Below, piece by piece: positions 10,985 through 22,724 of a DNA stretch of 39,529 nucleotides. This DNA is from Chara braunii (lineage: Eukaryota > Streptophyta > Charophyceae > Charales > Characeae): contig BFEA01000178.1 in the NCBI GenBank assembly GCA_003427395.1, forward strand, positions 1,205,396 to 1,244,924, read 5' to 3'. A program made the position numbers and the translations under genes. Under the pieces are notes generated by a model. That model did no database searches, was not told the DNA's origin, and was given only the letters and a program-made list of their open reading frames with translations. Numbering within the stretch: the stretch's first letter is position 1; each line of letters opens with the position of its first letter.

Positions 10985-12046
10985 TCATATAAATTTCTAC
11001 AGTTTGATGAGATCCCAAATATATGACCCCAATAAAATAACCCACACGAAATACTCTTGAAAAGACTATCTACATACAACTTCCCATAATTAGACATAAC
11101 AAGGTTTGCAAGGTCTGACATCTATAGAGGAATCCTATATAACTCGAAATAACGTCCTCAAAACAAAAGGTCTCAAGTCTTTAGCTTCCTAAGTGGATGG
11201 TCCAGACCTAGAACGGTTCGTGTGAAGGCCTAACACCAATTACAACACATGGCCCCATTAAGGGTAAATAGAATAGCCCAAGTGTTAGCTCCCTCACCGT
11301 TACTCCGACTGCCTCTAGAATCAGATACCCTCCTTTAACAGGCGTCATGCAAGTCTACTACTTCCCGTAGTCCTTTCTATTGCGACCTTACCACGGTGCT
11401 CGTTGTATCTCTTTACTGCCTTCTACGCCTAACTTCAAGCATACCATGTGGGACATGCCTCAAACTTCTATGGCTATATAACTCGAGCAACTACTTAGAA
11501 CCCAAATTCCAGGATCCCAATTCGTACTCGTACAGGCTCTCAATATCCTTAGCCTAACTCTCCTCGAAGTCCCTTGACGACTTCTAACATAGTACGCTTC
11601 CTTTACTCCTTCTATGCCTCGTCCTAAAGCCAAAGTGCTATATTGCACCTTTGACCGCTCGGGTAACTTCCCTTAGCCGTTATGGGCACCTTACACGACC
11701 AACTCTCACAACCACCACACTTAGCTTTGTTGATACCGCCTTATCCTACCTTAGTTGTATCAAACATACCAATCAACGCCCAAACCCATCAACTATCGGG
11801 GTCAGAAGAGGTATCCACTCCAACTTCCGTCATACTAGTCAAAATACGCAAGTGCATGGTCGAAGTACGTGTGCACGTAGTCAACGTATGTGGGCGCATA
11901 GTCAAAGCTTATCCTTTTCGCGCCACCCTTACGGTACCGAACAGAACCAACTCACACAATCAACCCTCACTCGCTTTCTATCCAACATCTTCAATCGATT
12001 AGCCATAAAAGCTGAACAAAACCTCTCGTTTTGCCTAGTTCTCACA
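10985..12046. other. leader of element A, no recognisable gene
   Basis: This ~1.1 kb stretch lies between the unknown ORF and the sequence next to the primer-binding site. It shows short ORFs without motifs. A local cluster of GTGCATGGTCG, GTACGTGTGCACGTAGTC and GTATGTGGGCGCATAGTC variants occurs at about 11850-11910. Nothing else is assignable. Confidence 0.55.
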
Positions 12047-12096
12047 ATCCCATACCCGGATGTCGTTCCACCAGGGACAACGGTAGGCGACCGTTA

Positions 12097-12114
12097 TCCC
12101 CGGCAACGGCGCCA
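12097..12114 (-). promoter_or_regulatory. primer-binding site for tRNA-Asp (element A)
   Basis: The plus strand reads TCCCCGGCAACGGCGCCA, the 3' end of a plant-type cytosolic tRNA-Asp including CCA. On the minus strand this is the complementary primer-binding site TGGCGCCGTTGCCGGGGA. It lies two bases from the LTR terminus at 12117. This fixes the element's direction (minus) and the LTR boundary. About 50 further bases (12047-12096) match the same position in element C. Confidence 0.9.
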
Positions 12115-12588
12115 CCTGTCGAGCGCATCAATCCGGCACCGCACGCGGCAGTGCGGGACCCTCTCGGCCGCGTCACGCAGGAGTTGGACCAACCTTGCCG
12201 CGAATACACAAATGGAGCTTCCTTAGGCCTCTCCGGCCGAGTGCGCCAGCCATACCTCTCGCGAGCCCCTACGAGAGGATAGAGCCTACGCGAGGCACAA
12301 CTTACCTCTACCTTACGGGAACTGTCACCTCCCTTCGGTGGGCGTATCCCCGCCGAGCTACCAGTCCTCAGTACGAAAGCTACTCGGTTGCAATCGCAGA
12401 GGTGGACCAGCCGAGGGCGTTTCTCGTTCCCTACAGCATAGGGGGTACGCGCGGTAATACGTCTATCGGGCCCGCACGCGAACCGGTATCTTGGGGGGCT
12501 GAAGTCCCAAGCGCGGCCCGACGTCAGTCAACTAGGACGCATCCCACACACCACGCGCACACTATTTCAAGTCCGTTATTACCCAGAT

Positions 12589-12662
12589 GAGAAAATAGCT
12601 TAGTTGGTTAGAGTGCTGGTCTGTCACGCCAGAAGTCGCGGGTTCAAATCCCGTTTTTCCCG
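12589..12662 (+). tRNA. trnD-GUC: mitochondrial-type tRNA-Asp (GUC), NUMT copy
   Basis: A cloverleaf can be drawn with anticodon loop CTGTCAC in a CTGGT/GCCAG stem and T-loop TTCAAAT. The acceptor GAGAAAA/TTTTCCC has a mismatch at position 2 (A opposite C), explained by a G-to-A change. As part of a nuclear mitochondrial insertion it is probably not functional. Confidence 0.88.
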
Positions 12663-12750
12663 GGAGGTATGGCTGAGTGGCTGAAGGCATTGGTTTGCTA
12701 AATCAACATACAACAAGATTGTATCATGGGTTCAAATCCCATTTCCTCCG
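12663..12750 (+). tRNA. trnS-GCU: mitochondrial-type tRNA-Ser (GCU), NUMT copy
   Basis: This 88-base class II tRNA starts GGAGGTATGGCTGAG. It has anticodon GCT (TTGCTAA loop), a long variable arm (ATACAACAAGATTGTAT) and T-loop TTCAAAT. It abuts trnD directly, as in compact mitochondrial clusters. Confidence 0.9.
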
Positions 12751-12757
12751 TTCCGTC

Positions 12758-12830
12758 GGGGGCGTAGTTCAAGTGGTAGAACGCATGTTTTGCAAGTATG
12801 AAGTTATCGGTTCAAGTCCGATCGTCTCCA
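12758..12830 (+). tRNA. trnA-UGC: mitochondrial-type tRNA-Ala (UGC), NUMT copy
   Basis: It starts GGGGGCGTAGTTC and ends CGTCTCCA, with a TTTGCAA anticodon loop (TGC) and T-loop TTCAAGT. The acceptor stem pairs with G·U wobbles. All arms are present. Confidence 0.88.
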
Positions 12831-12842
12831 ATTTCCCCGTGA

Positions 12843-12915
12843 GCCCACGTAGCTCAGGTGGTAGAGCATTCCCTTGGTAAGGGAAAGGCCTCCGGTTCAA
12901 GTCCGGTCGTAGGCT
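12843..12915 (+). tRNA. trnT-GGU: mitochondrial-type tRNA-Thr (GGU), NUMT copy
   Basis: The anticodon stem TTCCC/GGGAA encloses loop TTGGTAA (GGT). The T-arm is TCCGG/CCGGT with loop TTCAAGT. Acceptor GCCCACG/CGTAGGC has one C·A mismatch, consistent with a later change. Mitochondrial trnT(GGU) is known from charophyte algae and bryophytes and is absent from typical seed-plant mitochondria, so it is useful for placing the organism. Confidence 0.87.
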
Positions 12916-12944
12916 CCGTCTTAAATTAAAAAANAGATATATAT

Positions 12945-13181
<237 letters not shown>

Positions 13182-13749
13182 TAACCCCTCGGTAGTCAAC
13201 CCATAACTTTCCGATGCGAAAATCGGATAGGCGTCCCGCGCGAGACTTAGCATAAAACTGCGCGGATGCAGGGCCTACTCATGTCGACTCGCAATGCAAA
13301 CGTACACAAGCAGTCACAATGATGACGTACTATGTAGTACCCATACTCATGCGGTCCTCGTTAATCTCGAGAGTCGCATTCGACACTCAAGTGTCGGTTG
13401 ACACGCGCCTTGAGGGTTAATCTCTCGACGCTGGATAACCGTCATACGCGGTTGAAGACCACACACCCTCTTCTGCACCTTATGCAGAGCGGGTGATACA
13501 CAGGTCCACGCCTGTGGTGGTAGTCGTCTCTCGCAACCCTAGGGGTGAGTCCTCCCCGGGGTTGGGCAAAAGTCAAGGGGTTTGCCTTTGACGGCTGCCA
13601 CGGACTACAACGTCCAACCATAAAAATCCCAAGAAGCAAATGATAACAGAGGGTCTTCCTTTTCACTCAAGCCCAAATCTGGTTAACCTTTGCGCACGAT
13701 CACTGTAAACCACGCGCATACTTGAGGCCCTTATAAATATATACATAGG

Positions 13750-13761
13750 TTTATTTATATA
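13750..13761 (-). promoter_or_regulatory. TATA-like box in LTR A
   Basis: The minus strand reads TATATAAATAAA about 1.6 kb before the LTR's primer-site end (about 1.0 kb without the NUMT). The corresponding positions in LTRs B and C are also TATA-rich. This would place U3 above 13.75 kb and R-U5 below it. Position and motif only; weak evidence. Confidence 0.35.
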
Positions 13762-14126
13762 GGACGATCACTTCTCACAGTCACAGTGGGACTCCTCTTA
13801 GCCATATATGTATGTAATCGCAGGCTGTCACATCCAAAGTCCGAACCACAAAACATACCTGCAATCACATCAAAGATTCATCCAGAAGTCCACGCACTAC
13901 ACGGGGTCAACTTCAACCATTCCTTGCACTCATACCCCTCGCATTAGCCATACAAGCCTCACTCGTGCAACTCTTAAATAAATACTCAGTTCTTTTGTTG
14001 GATGACCATTCAATAAAGCCCGGGTGAAAACACAACAAAACAGTTCAATCACAAGGCTAAAGCCTTTAGGTAGAGTGGCAGGGGTGAATTGGAGTTGAAT
14101 CGTAAACCGACGAATTGGCAACCGAC

Positions 14127-14166
14127 CTGTTATCAGTGATAACAGAAGATGATCCTTGTAGGATCA
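14127..14166. promoter_or_regulatory. paired hairpins CTGTTATC/GATAACAG and TGATCC/GGATCA (LTR A)
   Basis: CTGTTATC-AGT-GATAACAG (8-bp perfect stem, 14127-14145) is followed at once by TGATCC-TTGTA-GGATCA (6-bp stem, 14150-14166). Both stems are identical in LTRs B and C while the loops differ. Role unknown. Confidence 0.7.
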
Positions 14167-14419
14167 GGCTGAAACTAGTCCAAGTCCTGAATCGAATGTC
14201 GAAAAAGAGGCCTGTACCATAAACCAGGTCAATGCCCAGGCTAAATCATCAGTATATGGGGGAAAAACCTCCACAGCACATTCTCACTTAAAGTTATCTG
14301 CCAACTAAGCCTAAATCTACCTCTAAGCTAGTGCCCAAAGCAAAGGTAGACTAATGGAAAAATCTCCCCTATTCAGGGTGGATTGCCTGAATTGTCACCT
14401 GTCAAAATATAATCCAACT

Positions 14420-14760
14420 CCTTTAAACTAAGAAAATTTCGGCAGCGCTTCCTGTAGGAAAAGTGCCTTTCCAAGATTTATATCAGCCCGAATATGAAAA
14501 ACCGAAATAGTGTTTGAGTTTTCAAAGTCCAATTTTGCCTAACTCCCTGAGTTAGCAAAAAGTTGGGCAGCACTTCCTTCAGAAAAGGAGACCTTTCAGA
14601 TTTTTACTAAGCCGTATATGAACTTTAGACAAGTTGAACTTCGAAAAGTCAAAGTTTAACTAACTCCTTGGATTTGCAGAAATTTCGGCAGCGCTTCCCA
14701 TAGAGAAAGTAGCTTACCCAAATTTATACAAAGCCAAGTATAACAAAAGATCTCAGAAAA
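14420..14760. repeat. ~120-bp repeats with small hairpins, 3 copies (LTR A)
   Basis: Each unit has a TTCGGCAGCGCTTCC or TTGGGCAGCACTTCC block followed by GGAAAAG or a variant, so the TTCC and GGAA parts can pair. A Leu-poor AT-rich spacer with ATTTATAC and TAACTCC(T) follows. Copies start near 14432, 14560 and 14680. LTR B has five and LTR C four. Confidence 0.75.
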
Positions 14761-15022
14761 TGCAAAAATCGATCCAAGTAAGAAAAAACTTAGCTTAGAA
14801 AATACATTAATCGAACTAACTCCTATCGCTCTAGCACGTGGCGAGCAACTACAGCAACTACCTGTCAAACTGAAACCCACGTCAAGTAGTAGCCTCACTC
14901 AGTCTCATGCAAGTCAACCCACAAAGGTAAGTACTCTTGCCACCCCAAGTTAAACTTTGCAAACAATAGTTCGTAATATCTCGATGCTTTAATCCTTTGT
15001 ACCCAGCTTACATAGGGCATAA

Positions 15023-15845
15023 AGTCAAGCCGTCCAATCTTATGGAACTTGCCTGACTCAGCCATTGAATATACACGAACAGGTTGCACAACTACTTTTC
15101 TCTTCCTTTTGTGCATATGACTAGGACGTTCATCTTAGAACAAGGCTTAGTCATCCAGAACTATTTAATATCCAACTTATAGATACCTCTCTGAACTTAG
15201 TGTTCAAACGCTGGGCGTAAGACTGAGCCGTTCATCTTAGAACCAAGGTTCAGTCTGCCCAAGGTTACCTTCAGTTATACTCTTGGTTATACTCTCTTCA
15301 ACTTACGATAAGCTATAGTCAGACCATCCAATCTTATGGAACCCGTGCCTGACTAGCCTGTTCATAGATAGGATAGTATAACGTATAGCCAAAATTTAAC
15401 CTTTTGGGTTCCAGCATGTGCGAGGCATTGGGCCAGACCGTCGAATCTTATGGAACACATTTGGTCCTTTGCCAAGTTCGTTTCTCTCTTATCGCCTGTG
15501 CGCGGGATAAGTCCAAGGCAGTCCAATCTTATGGACATGCCCTGCCCTCAGCGAGAAATACTCCCTCAGAATGAAACAGGAAGGGGCTGGGCCTTTTAAT
15601 CTTATGGACTTGCTCAGACCTCCTCGCTCAGAAACAAATGAAACAGAATAAACCCCAACTAAACATGGCAACCAAACCCTCCAATCTTATGGTACAGGTT
15701 CGACCGCTGAAAAGCCAGCCACAGTCAAACCCTCACAATTCAGAGCAATCAGACCGTCTAATCTTATAGAACTGGTCTGACTCTCCATGCAATTCAAAAA
15801 TAAACATAGCAGTCAGACCGTCCAATCTTATGGAACTGGTCTGAC
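15023..15845. repeat. array of ten compound stem-loops (LTR A type, core AATCTTA)
   Basis: Each unit has variable outer arms that pair, an inner pair (TCCA/TGGA or GTTC/GAAC) and a constant ATCTTA loop. Examples: AGTCAAGC/GCCTGACT (15023, 15051), GACTAGG/CTTAGTC (15119, 15146), AGACTGA/TCAGTCT (15220, 15250), AGTCAG/CTGACT (15317, 15349), TCAGACC/GGTCTGA (15749, 15774), GTCAGACC/GGTCTGAC (15812, 15838). Four weaker units lie between 15425 and 15710. Arms differ between units but match within a unit. Confidence 0.8.
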
Positions 15846-18800
15846 CCCATAGGACCCTGTAAAGCATAGCAAACCGCCTTTCACCCACCAGATGCTACCC
15901 CTTCTTGTTTACAGTCTGCGTTCAGGCAACCTACAAAACTGAAACTGAGATTGCATAAACGTTCCTTTACTTGGTCTGACTTATGTCTTGAAAGTCAAAC
16001 TGAAGTTAAAGTAGGGATACATGCAGTATCCTCAATCAAAACATACCAGGGTCAATACAGATAGGGGCTATAATCTGGGTTTATAGAGGGAGAGCGATGG
16101 TTACCTTTCAGTTCCCTTCCTCCAGAACTCCTCCTGAGTTTTGGCAGAGCTCCCGCAATCGGTGGGATGACTCCCCACAGAGTCTTGCTGCGGTCCTACG
16201 GGTTGCAATCCCGCCTGCCGCCTTCCTCTCAAACTACAGACTAGACTTAGAGTAAAGGAGGCAGAAGGAGGTAAGTTCGAGACTCTCAGATCCCAGTAGG
16301 GTGCTCTCAGACTCACGCGAGAGGGCCTTGGTTCCTTGACTCGCCTGAGGGCCCCGCAATAGTGGCCAAAACACGCAACAGCTTAGTCAACTCTAAATAG
16401 AACTGCCGAAGACAACCCCTCCCGATGATCCTCCAAGTTGCAGCGGTGCCCCCACCCTTTCACAAGGCCTCAAGCTTGTCACTCCCTCCTTCTGCAGCGT
16501 CGCCAGTTCTGATCAATCCGCCGCTATGTACCCCTTTGATTGTTGTGTCCGGTAGTTTGCCCAGTCACTATCTAGCGAAAGCCCTGCAACGGTCACCCGT
16601 CCGCAAGCTAACTGATGCAAGAGGAGGTACGACCAGCAACAAGCTGCAACAGTAGCAACCAATCAACAATGCACCGCATAAACACAGCGTGTTGGTGCTG
16701 TAGGTGATGACAGCCCCACGCCTTGGCCGGTACCCTGTCCTTCCAGTCACCTAGCTCGGCAAGGTGGACAACACACCGGTCAACAGCCTTGCCTTGTCGC
16801 TGCTTCATTCAGCAGCGGATAGCGCGGCCAGCCAAGAAAGGGTGAGTTGGCAGGTCCGCAACTTGCGCGTAAGTCACACACCCCCACGCCTCTTAGCCAA
16901 GCTTCTGCCTTCACCGGTCAAGCTCCCAAGCTCCTTGGTCTCTCCCTACTGCTACGTCCCCACCTGGCCATCGCAGACTCGGCTCTTAGTTCGTTTAGCA
17001 CCCGCAGCTCCTGAGATAAGCGCACCCTCTCCCTCTTCTCAGCGCACTTGGCCGGGTAAGTATCCCCCGCGGTTCATTCCTCGCTAGCTCGGCCGACAGA
17101 CCGCGCAGTATGGCGGCCAACAGGTAGCTCCCCCTCCTCGGGGTTGTCCCTTCGCTACTTCGAACGACGGCCTGAGCAGTACCCCGGCCAGCAGGTAAGC
17201 CTTCAACCTGCTGCCTGCCCTCTTACTACCCCCACCTGCAGCTACTTCAATCAACACGTAGGCGGTTGCATCGTTCCACGTTAGTTTGCCTCCTTACGGC
17301 TTGCTCGCTATGAGTACCCTTACTCTCTCTCCTCTCTCTTATGCTCAGTCGTCGCTCGTAGCTTATTACTTCGCTCAGAAGCATACGAACGTACTTGGCA
17401 ACCAACATGGCCAGGTCCCAACAGGCCAGAGAATCAAAGCCGCGGCGACGAACCCATGGCTGGACGCGACCGGTGATCGGCAGCGAGCATGCTGCTGTAC
17501 AACTACCGAAAACGTCCGGGTGATAACAACCACCTAACGGCCGACAATGACTATAAATTAAACGAAAAAAACGAATGAATCTGCCCCTAAAACATGGGCA
17601 GATACATCGTCCGCTCTAGTCTAGCTCTCGGGCGCAGCTAGCAGTGTCGACTCCAGCCAATCCACCAATTTGCAAGCAAAACTGATACTGCCATTAGACT
17701 CGCAACACCCCAAAACCACTGTCTGCTTCCCTCTCCCGTTCAATTCCATCGAGATTCGAATGGAATCTCGATCCTTTCTTCCCACTTCATTCCCCTTCCT
17801 GCCATGACTCCGCGCAACAGTCCTTCTTACTAACTTCTTACCTACTAACCTTTAGCCAAAACTGACGTTCCCAGTAGATTCGCCCTATCCTAAAACCTTT
17901 ACTTTCAGTCTTTCCCCGCTCGATTCTGTCAAGAATCAAGTGGTAGCTTAATTCTTCTACCCCGCTACTCTCCCCTCCGCCATAGCGAGCGGAGCCCTTC
18001 CTCTTACTAACTCCTATTGTACTAACCTATCCTCACAACTAACACCACCATCAGACTCGCAGTACTTCCTTCGCTCGATTTTGTCAAAAAACAGGTGAGA
18101 TATAACTTTTTCCCGTTTTTCCCCCTTTTCATTCGTTTTCGAATGCTCCAAGCACGAATCCGCGTCTAGGTTCATTCGAATTTCTTCCCTCCACTGCTGC
18201 TCTTCCCGACACCACCCCGCATTGTTTTTTCTACTAACCTCCATTTCTACTGACCTTCCACCGAAGTTGACCTCAAAATCGGGGTCGCCCGCCCCAAAAA
18301 CCCAGGATTAGTACTTTCTCCGGACCGTTTTCAGTAAGAAACGGCTAAACTCTACACTTTTACCTCCGCCATAGCCACGGCACACGGACCTTTCTACTAA
18401 CCCGTTTCTCTACTACTCTTTTCCTAAAACCAACTCCGTATTCTGGCTCGCCCGGCCTTAGAGCCTCAATTTCAAGTCCTTCCTCACTTGATTCCGCCGC
18501 GAATCGAGTGGAAACTTCGATCTCCCATCCCCCCTTTCTCTATCCCTGCCATGGCTCGGCGCGGCTCTACTCCATCATACCGACCAGCTCGCTAACCTGC
18601 CGCAAAAACTAACCCCGCCCTGATGTTCGCCCCGGGGCAAAACCCCGAGGTAGCTTCTTTCCCTTCTCGATCTCATCCAGGATCGAGAGTGCTACGGCTT
18701 TTCAACTGCGCCTGGCCCTTCCTTCCGACACCGCCCTCTCTCCTTATTTAGAGTGTACCCCGATGCAATCCTGGGTCTGCTGCCTGCCTGTCCGCTCCCC

Positions 18801-19479
18801 AGCCTCACTGCCATAACCCCTGTCACTTTGTCGCCTCGCTGCACGGTCTCAGCGCCCGCCCCTGCCTGGTTAGCCCTACTGGCCGTTGCTCTTCACCCCT
18901 TCCCCGCCATCTCCTACTCCTCCTTCACAGTTCGTGCACCCGGCGCCTTCTTCTGTCCGGGTTCATCCCCCGCTGCCCGTCTTGCTGCTGCACAGCGCCG
19001 CCCGCCCAGCTCTACTGCGTTCCTCCTCCCTGTGCCCGAGCTTCGTTCCTCCTCGCTGGCTCTGCGCTCGTCACACGCTGCCTCCTCCTTGCAGCTGCCC
19101 GTGGCTCCCCGACTCCCTCATTCTTGTTACCGTCTCCCCAATCTCTCGGCACCGCGCGGCCTGACAGCATCCGACTCCCCAAAAAGCCTTTAGCTGTCGG
19201 ACCCGCCCCCGACTTTATACCCGCCCTGCGCGCAAAGCACCCATATCGATTTTTCCCGTATCGTTCCAATTTTAACGGATGTCCCAAAGGACCTAGCTGC
19301 GGTGGCACCCCACCAGCGGCTCTTCAAATTTTTAGCAGTCAGCCCCGGTGCTGCGCCTCAGGCCAAAACGGGACCGCAAATAAGTAGAAGTAAAATAACA
19401 TATACACATAAAAAAAAAAAATCCTGAACAAGGGCCGGAACTGCCGGTACCCTACCGGTCCCGTGGATTGGGTCCTTTG

Positions 19480-20093
19480 CCGCGCTGACTAACAAAAACC
19501 AAGCGGGGATAGCCCCGTCGGGCCCTCAACCCCCTCGGTTTTCCCCATGTCACTCTGCCGCCGTGGCGCCGACGCCCACCGACTAGATCCCTGAACCACC
19601 GTAGCAATAGTTCAACACCATAACCTATAGGGCTAAGCCCAAGCCTGAGATAAATAGGCGAGGACTCCAATATGGAGGGGTGTCGCCCGGTGCCTAGGCC
19701 TGGGAAGTACAGCCTACGCCCCTTTCCTGTCTACCACCAGCGCGCCGTCGCTAGGCACCCGCGCCGGCTTGCCCGGACCGCGCCGTGGCTGCCCCGCGCG
19801 CCACCCTATACGCCCTATTTACCGCACAAGGTCACACCGTCGATGTCGATGCCGTCGTCCTCGCACGCGCGCTCGCCCCGGTCAAATGTACCAATCAAAG
19901 GAAGATATTCTTACTTCTTGCCTACTCAAAAATAAACGGGTATAAATAATATCATGAAACAAAACGACCGACGTCCATGTCGGCTTTATGATCAACAACA
20001 CAAAAGAATCACGTGCGCCCCAAACCCGCGCACCCACGCACTCTCTATTATAGTCAACCATCCAGTCAACGTAAGTCACAGACGCAGCCGCGC
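19480..20093. repeat. dispersed repeat D, copy 1
   Basis: This is homologous to 26857-27457. Shared blocks include GGGGATAGCC, TAACCTATAGGGCTAAGC, AGCCTGAGA, ACGTCGGCTTTATGAT and CACTCTCTATTATAGTCAAC, ending GCAGCCGCGC. In this copy the homology stops exactly where LTR B begins (20094). The preceding ~100 bases (19379-19480) after LTR A contain a poly-A run and are not shared. Confidence 0.75.
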
Positions 20094-20829
20094 TGTCGAG
20101 CGCATCGGTCCAGCACCGCATCAGGGCAACGCAGGACCCTCCCAGCCGCGTCACGCAGGAGTTGATTTAAATCCTTCGTCGCAGATAATACATGTGGAGC
20201 TTCCTTAAGCCGCTCCGGCCGAGTGCGCCAGCCTTACCTCTCGCGAGCCCCTACAACAGGATAGGGCCTACACGAGACACGGCTTACCTACACCTTACGG
20301 GAGCTGTCACCTCCCTTCGGTGGGCGGATTCCCGTGGAGCTACCAGTCCACAATACGAAAGTTAATCAGTTGCAATCGCAGAGGTGAACCAGCCGAGGGC
20401 GTTTCTCGTTCGCTGTAGCGTAGGGGGTACGCGTGGTAATACGCCTCTATCTGACCCGCACTCGTATCGGCATCTTGGGGGGGCTTAGGTCCCAAGTGCG
20501 ACCCGTCGTCGGTCGACCAGGACGCATCTCACACACCAGGCGCACACCACACTAACAAGCACAAAAAATAAAACACGCGCATACACACACGTACGAAACG
20601 ACACAACACAAATAACGCGACAACGCTCCTAGCCCCTCGGTATCCAACCCATTACTTTCCGATGTGGAAATCGGGTAAGCGTCGCGCGCGAGACTTAGTA
20701 TAAAACCGCACGGACGCAGTGCCTACTCATATCGACTTGCAATGCAGGCGTACGCAAGCAGTCGCAGTGATGGCGTACTATGAAGTGCCCATAATCAAGC
20801 GGTCCCTCGTGGATCCGAGTACCGCTTAT

Positions 20830-20907
20830 GACACTCAAGTGTCAGACTCGAAGCGTCGTGAGGGCCTAACCCTTCACGACATTGCACGGCTGAAGGAATA
20901 GCCGTGC
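20830..20907. promoter_or_regulatory. triple hairpin near the U5 end (LTR B)
   Basis: Three hairpins follow one another: GACACT-CA-AGTGTC (20830-20843), GTCGTGAGGG/CCCTTCACGAC with one bulge (20855-20880), and GCACGGCT/AGCCGTGC (20884-20907, perfect 8-bp stem). LTR C has the same series at about 33379-33458, with one change in the third stem. LTR A keeps the first (near 13383) but is diverged after it. Confidence 0.65.
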
Positions 20908-21201
20908 AGCCGCCGCGGCACCTCCGACTCTCGGCCTGAGTGTCTCAGGAGGCAATCGAATAAGCTCTGGGCGAGGAAAAAACCCCTCCCTTACAGAGCC
21001 TAGGGCTTGGGGTGTCCTGGACAAGGACCTCGAATCCCGGCCAAGGACCAAACGTCCGACTAAGAAAAATCATCAAAAAGGAAGAACAAAAATAGAAGGA
21101 GAGGCCTCCCCTAAGCTCCTCAGGTTCAGCTTCTGAGTAGGACTTTAGTATGGGGGCTCTTCAACCCATGCAAACATTCATTCCAAGTATACCCATGTAT
21201 A

Positions 21202-21225
21202 CATATATAAGGGTTAAGTATATAA
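21202..21225 (-). promoter_or_regulatory. TATA-rich segment in LTR B
   Basis: On the minus strand the segment contains TTATATAC and CTTATATATG. It lies about 1.1 kb before the primer-site end of the LTR, in the position of the better TATA box of LTR A. Weak evidence. Confidence 0.25.
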
Positions 21226-21602
21226 CGATCACTTCTCACGGTCTCACTGGGGTCTCTCACAATAATACGTATATATGTGATCGTGGGCAACCAAATCCTG
21301 AATCTGATTCACAGCACATACCTGCAATCACATCAACGAACAAAATGAACAGCCCACATACTACACGGAGTCAACCCCAACCACCTTCGACACTCGTACC
21401 CCTCGCTTTAGCCATGCAAGCCCCAAACCTCCTATCCAACCAACCTTAATTAAATACTCAGCACCTTTGTTAAATGGTCATTCAATAAAAGTCCGGGTGA
21501 AACCTTAATAAAAACAACGAAATCATTAGGACTAAAGCCTTTTAGGTTGGGTGTGGAGGGAGAGTTGAAATTGATTCGTAGACTGACAAATCGGCAACCA
21601 AC

Positions 21603-21642
21603 CTGTTATCAAAGATAACAGAAAGTGATCCTCGAGGGATCA
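21603..21642. promoter_or_regulatory. paired hairpins (LTR B)
   Basis: CTGTTATC-AAA-GATAACAG is followed by TGATCC-TCGAG-GGATCA. The stems are identical to LTRs A and C and the loops differ. Confidence 0.7.
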
Positions 21643-21874
21643 AGCTGGATCTAGCCCTGAACTTGAATCAAATGATCAAAAAGACCTGTAACACACCGCA
21701 GACCAATCCCCAAGCTAAGATCATAAGTGTATGAAGAATACAACTCCATAATACGTCCCGACTTAAAATCTCCCTATAAGCTAAGTCTTAGTCTACCTCT
21801 AAGTCAACTGCAGAATCTCCCCTATTCAGGGCGGATCGCCTGAATCACCCCCTGTCAAAATATAGTCTATCTCC

Positions 21875-22450
21875 TCTAAACTAAGAAAATTTCGGCAGCG
21901 CTTCCCGTAGGAAAAATGTCCTTCCAAAATTTAAATACGCTCAAATATGAACGCAGAAATAATCTCTAACTCTAGAAAGTCAAATTTTGTCTAACTCTCT
22001 GAATTAGTAGAAATTTGGGCAGCACTCCCTTTAGAAAGGGAGGGTTCCCAGATTTATACTAAGTCGGATTTCAACTCACAAAACAACTTGAGTTTAACTT
22101 AGACAAGATTTTTAATAAACTTCTCTGTTTTGCAGAAATTTCAGCAGCACTCCCTCTAGAAAAGTGTTTTCCCAAAATTTATACAAAGCGAGGTCTTGAA
22201 TTTGAGAATAACTTTGACTTATCAAAGTCCAATTTTATCTAACTCCTTGATTTAGTAAAAATTTGGGTAGCACTCCCTCTAGAAAAGGAGACTTTCGAGA
22301 TTTGTACTAAACCAGATATATGAAAAAAAAACAAGTTGAACTTTGACAAGTCAAAAGTTGACTAACTTCTTGGATTTATAGAAATTTCGGCAGCGATTCC
22401 CGTAAGAAAAGTAGCTTGCCAAGATTTATACAAAGCCAAATTCAAAAAAA
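21875..22450. repeat. ~120-bp repeats with small hairpins, 5 copies (LTR B)
   Basis: Copies of the TTCGGCAGCGCTTCC or TTGGGCAGCACTCCC block start near 21887, 22010, 22134, 22257 and 22380. The 22010 unit holds CTCCCTTTAGAAAGGGAG, an almost perfect palindrome. The third unit is absent from LTR C. Confidence 0.78.
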
Positions 22451-22724
22451 AATATCTCAGAAAATGCAGGAATTGACCTAAGTAAAAAAAGTTATTACAG
22501 AAAATGCAGGAATTAACACTAACTCCTATGACTCTAGCACGTGGCAAGCAACTAAAGCAACTACCTATAGTACTGAAACCCAAACAAACTAACCATCTCA
22601 TTCAGTCAAATGCAAACCAAACCACGAATGTAAGTACTCTCAGCATCCCAAGTTTATTCCATATAGATAGTTCATGAATCTTTAAGTTCTTTAAGACCTT
22701 ATACCCATCTTACATAAGACATAG

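Noticed and set aside
15023-15845. Resemblance of palindromic units to integron attC sites.
   Set aside because: No conserved RYYYAAC-type boxes, no integrase gene and no gene cassettes between units.
16101-19387. Several 60-146-codon ORFs in the GC-rich part of LTR A.
   Set aside because: The frames are not conserved in LTRs B or C and have low-complexity Ser/Pro composition expected from C-rich DNA.
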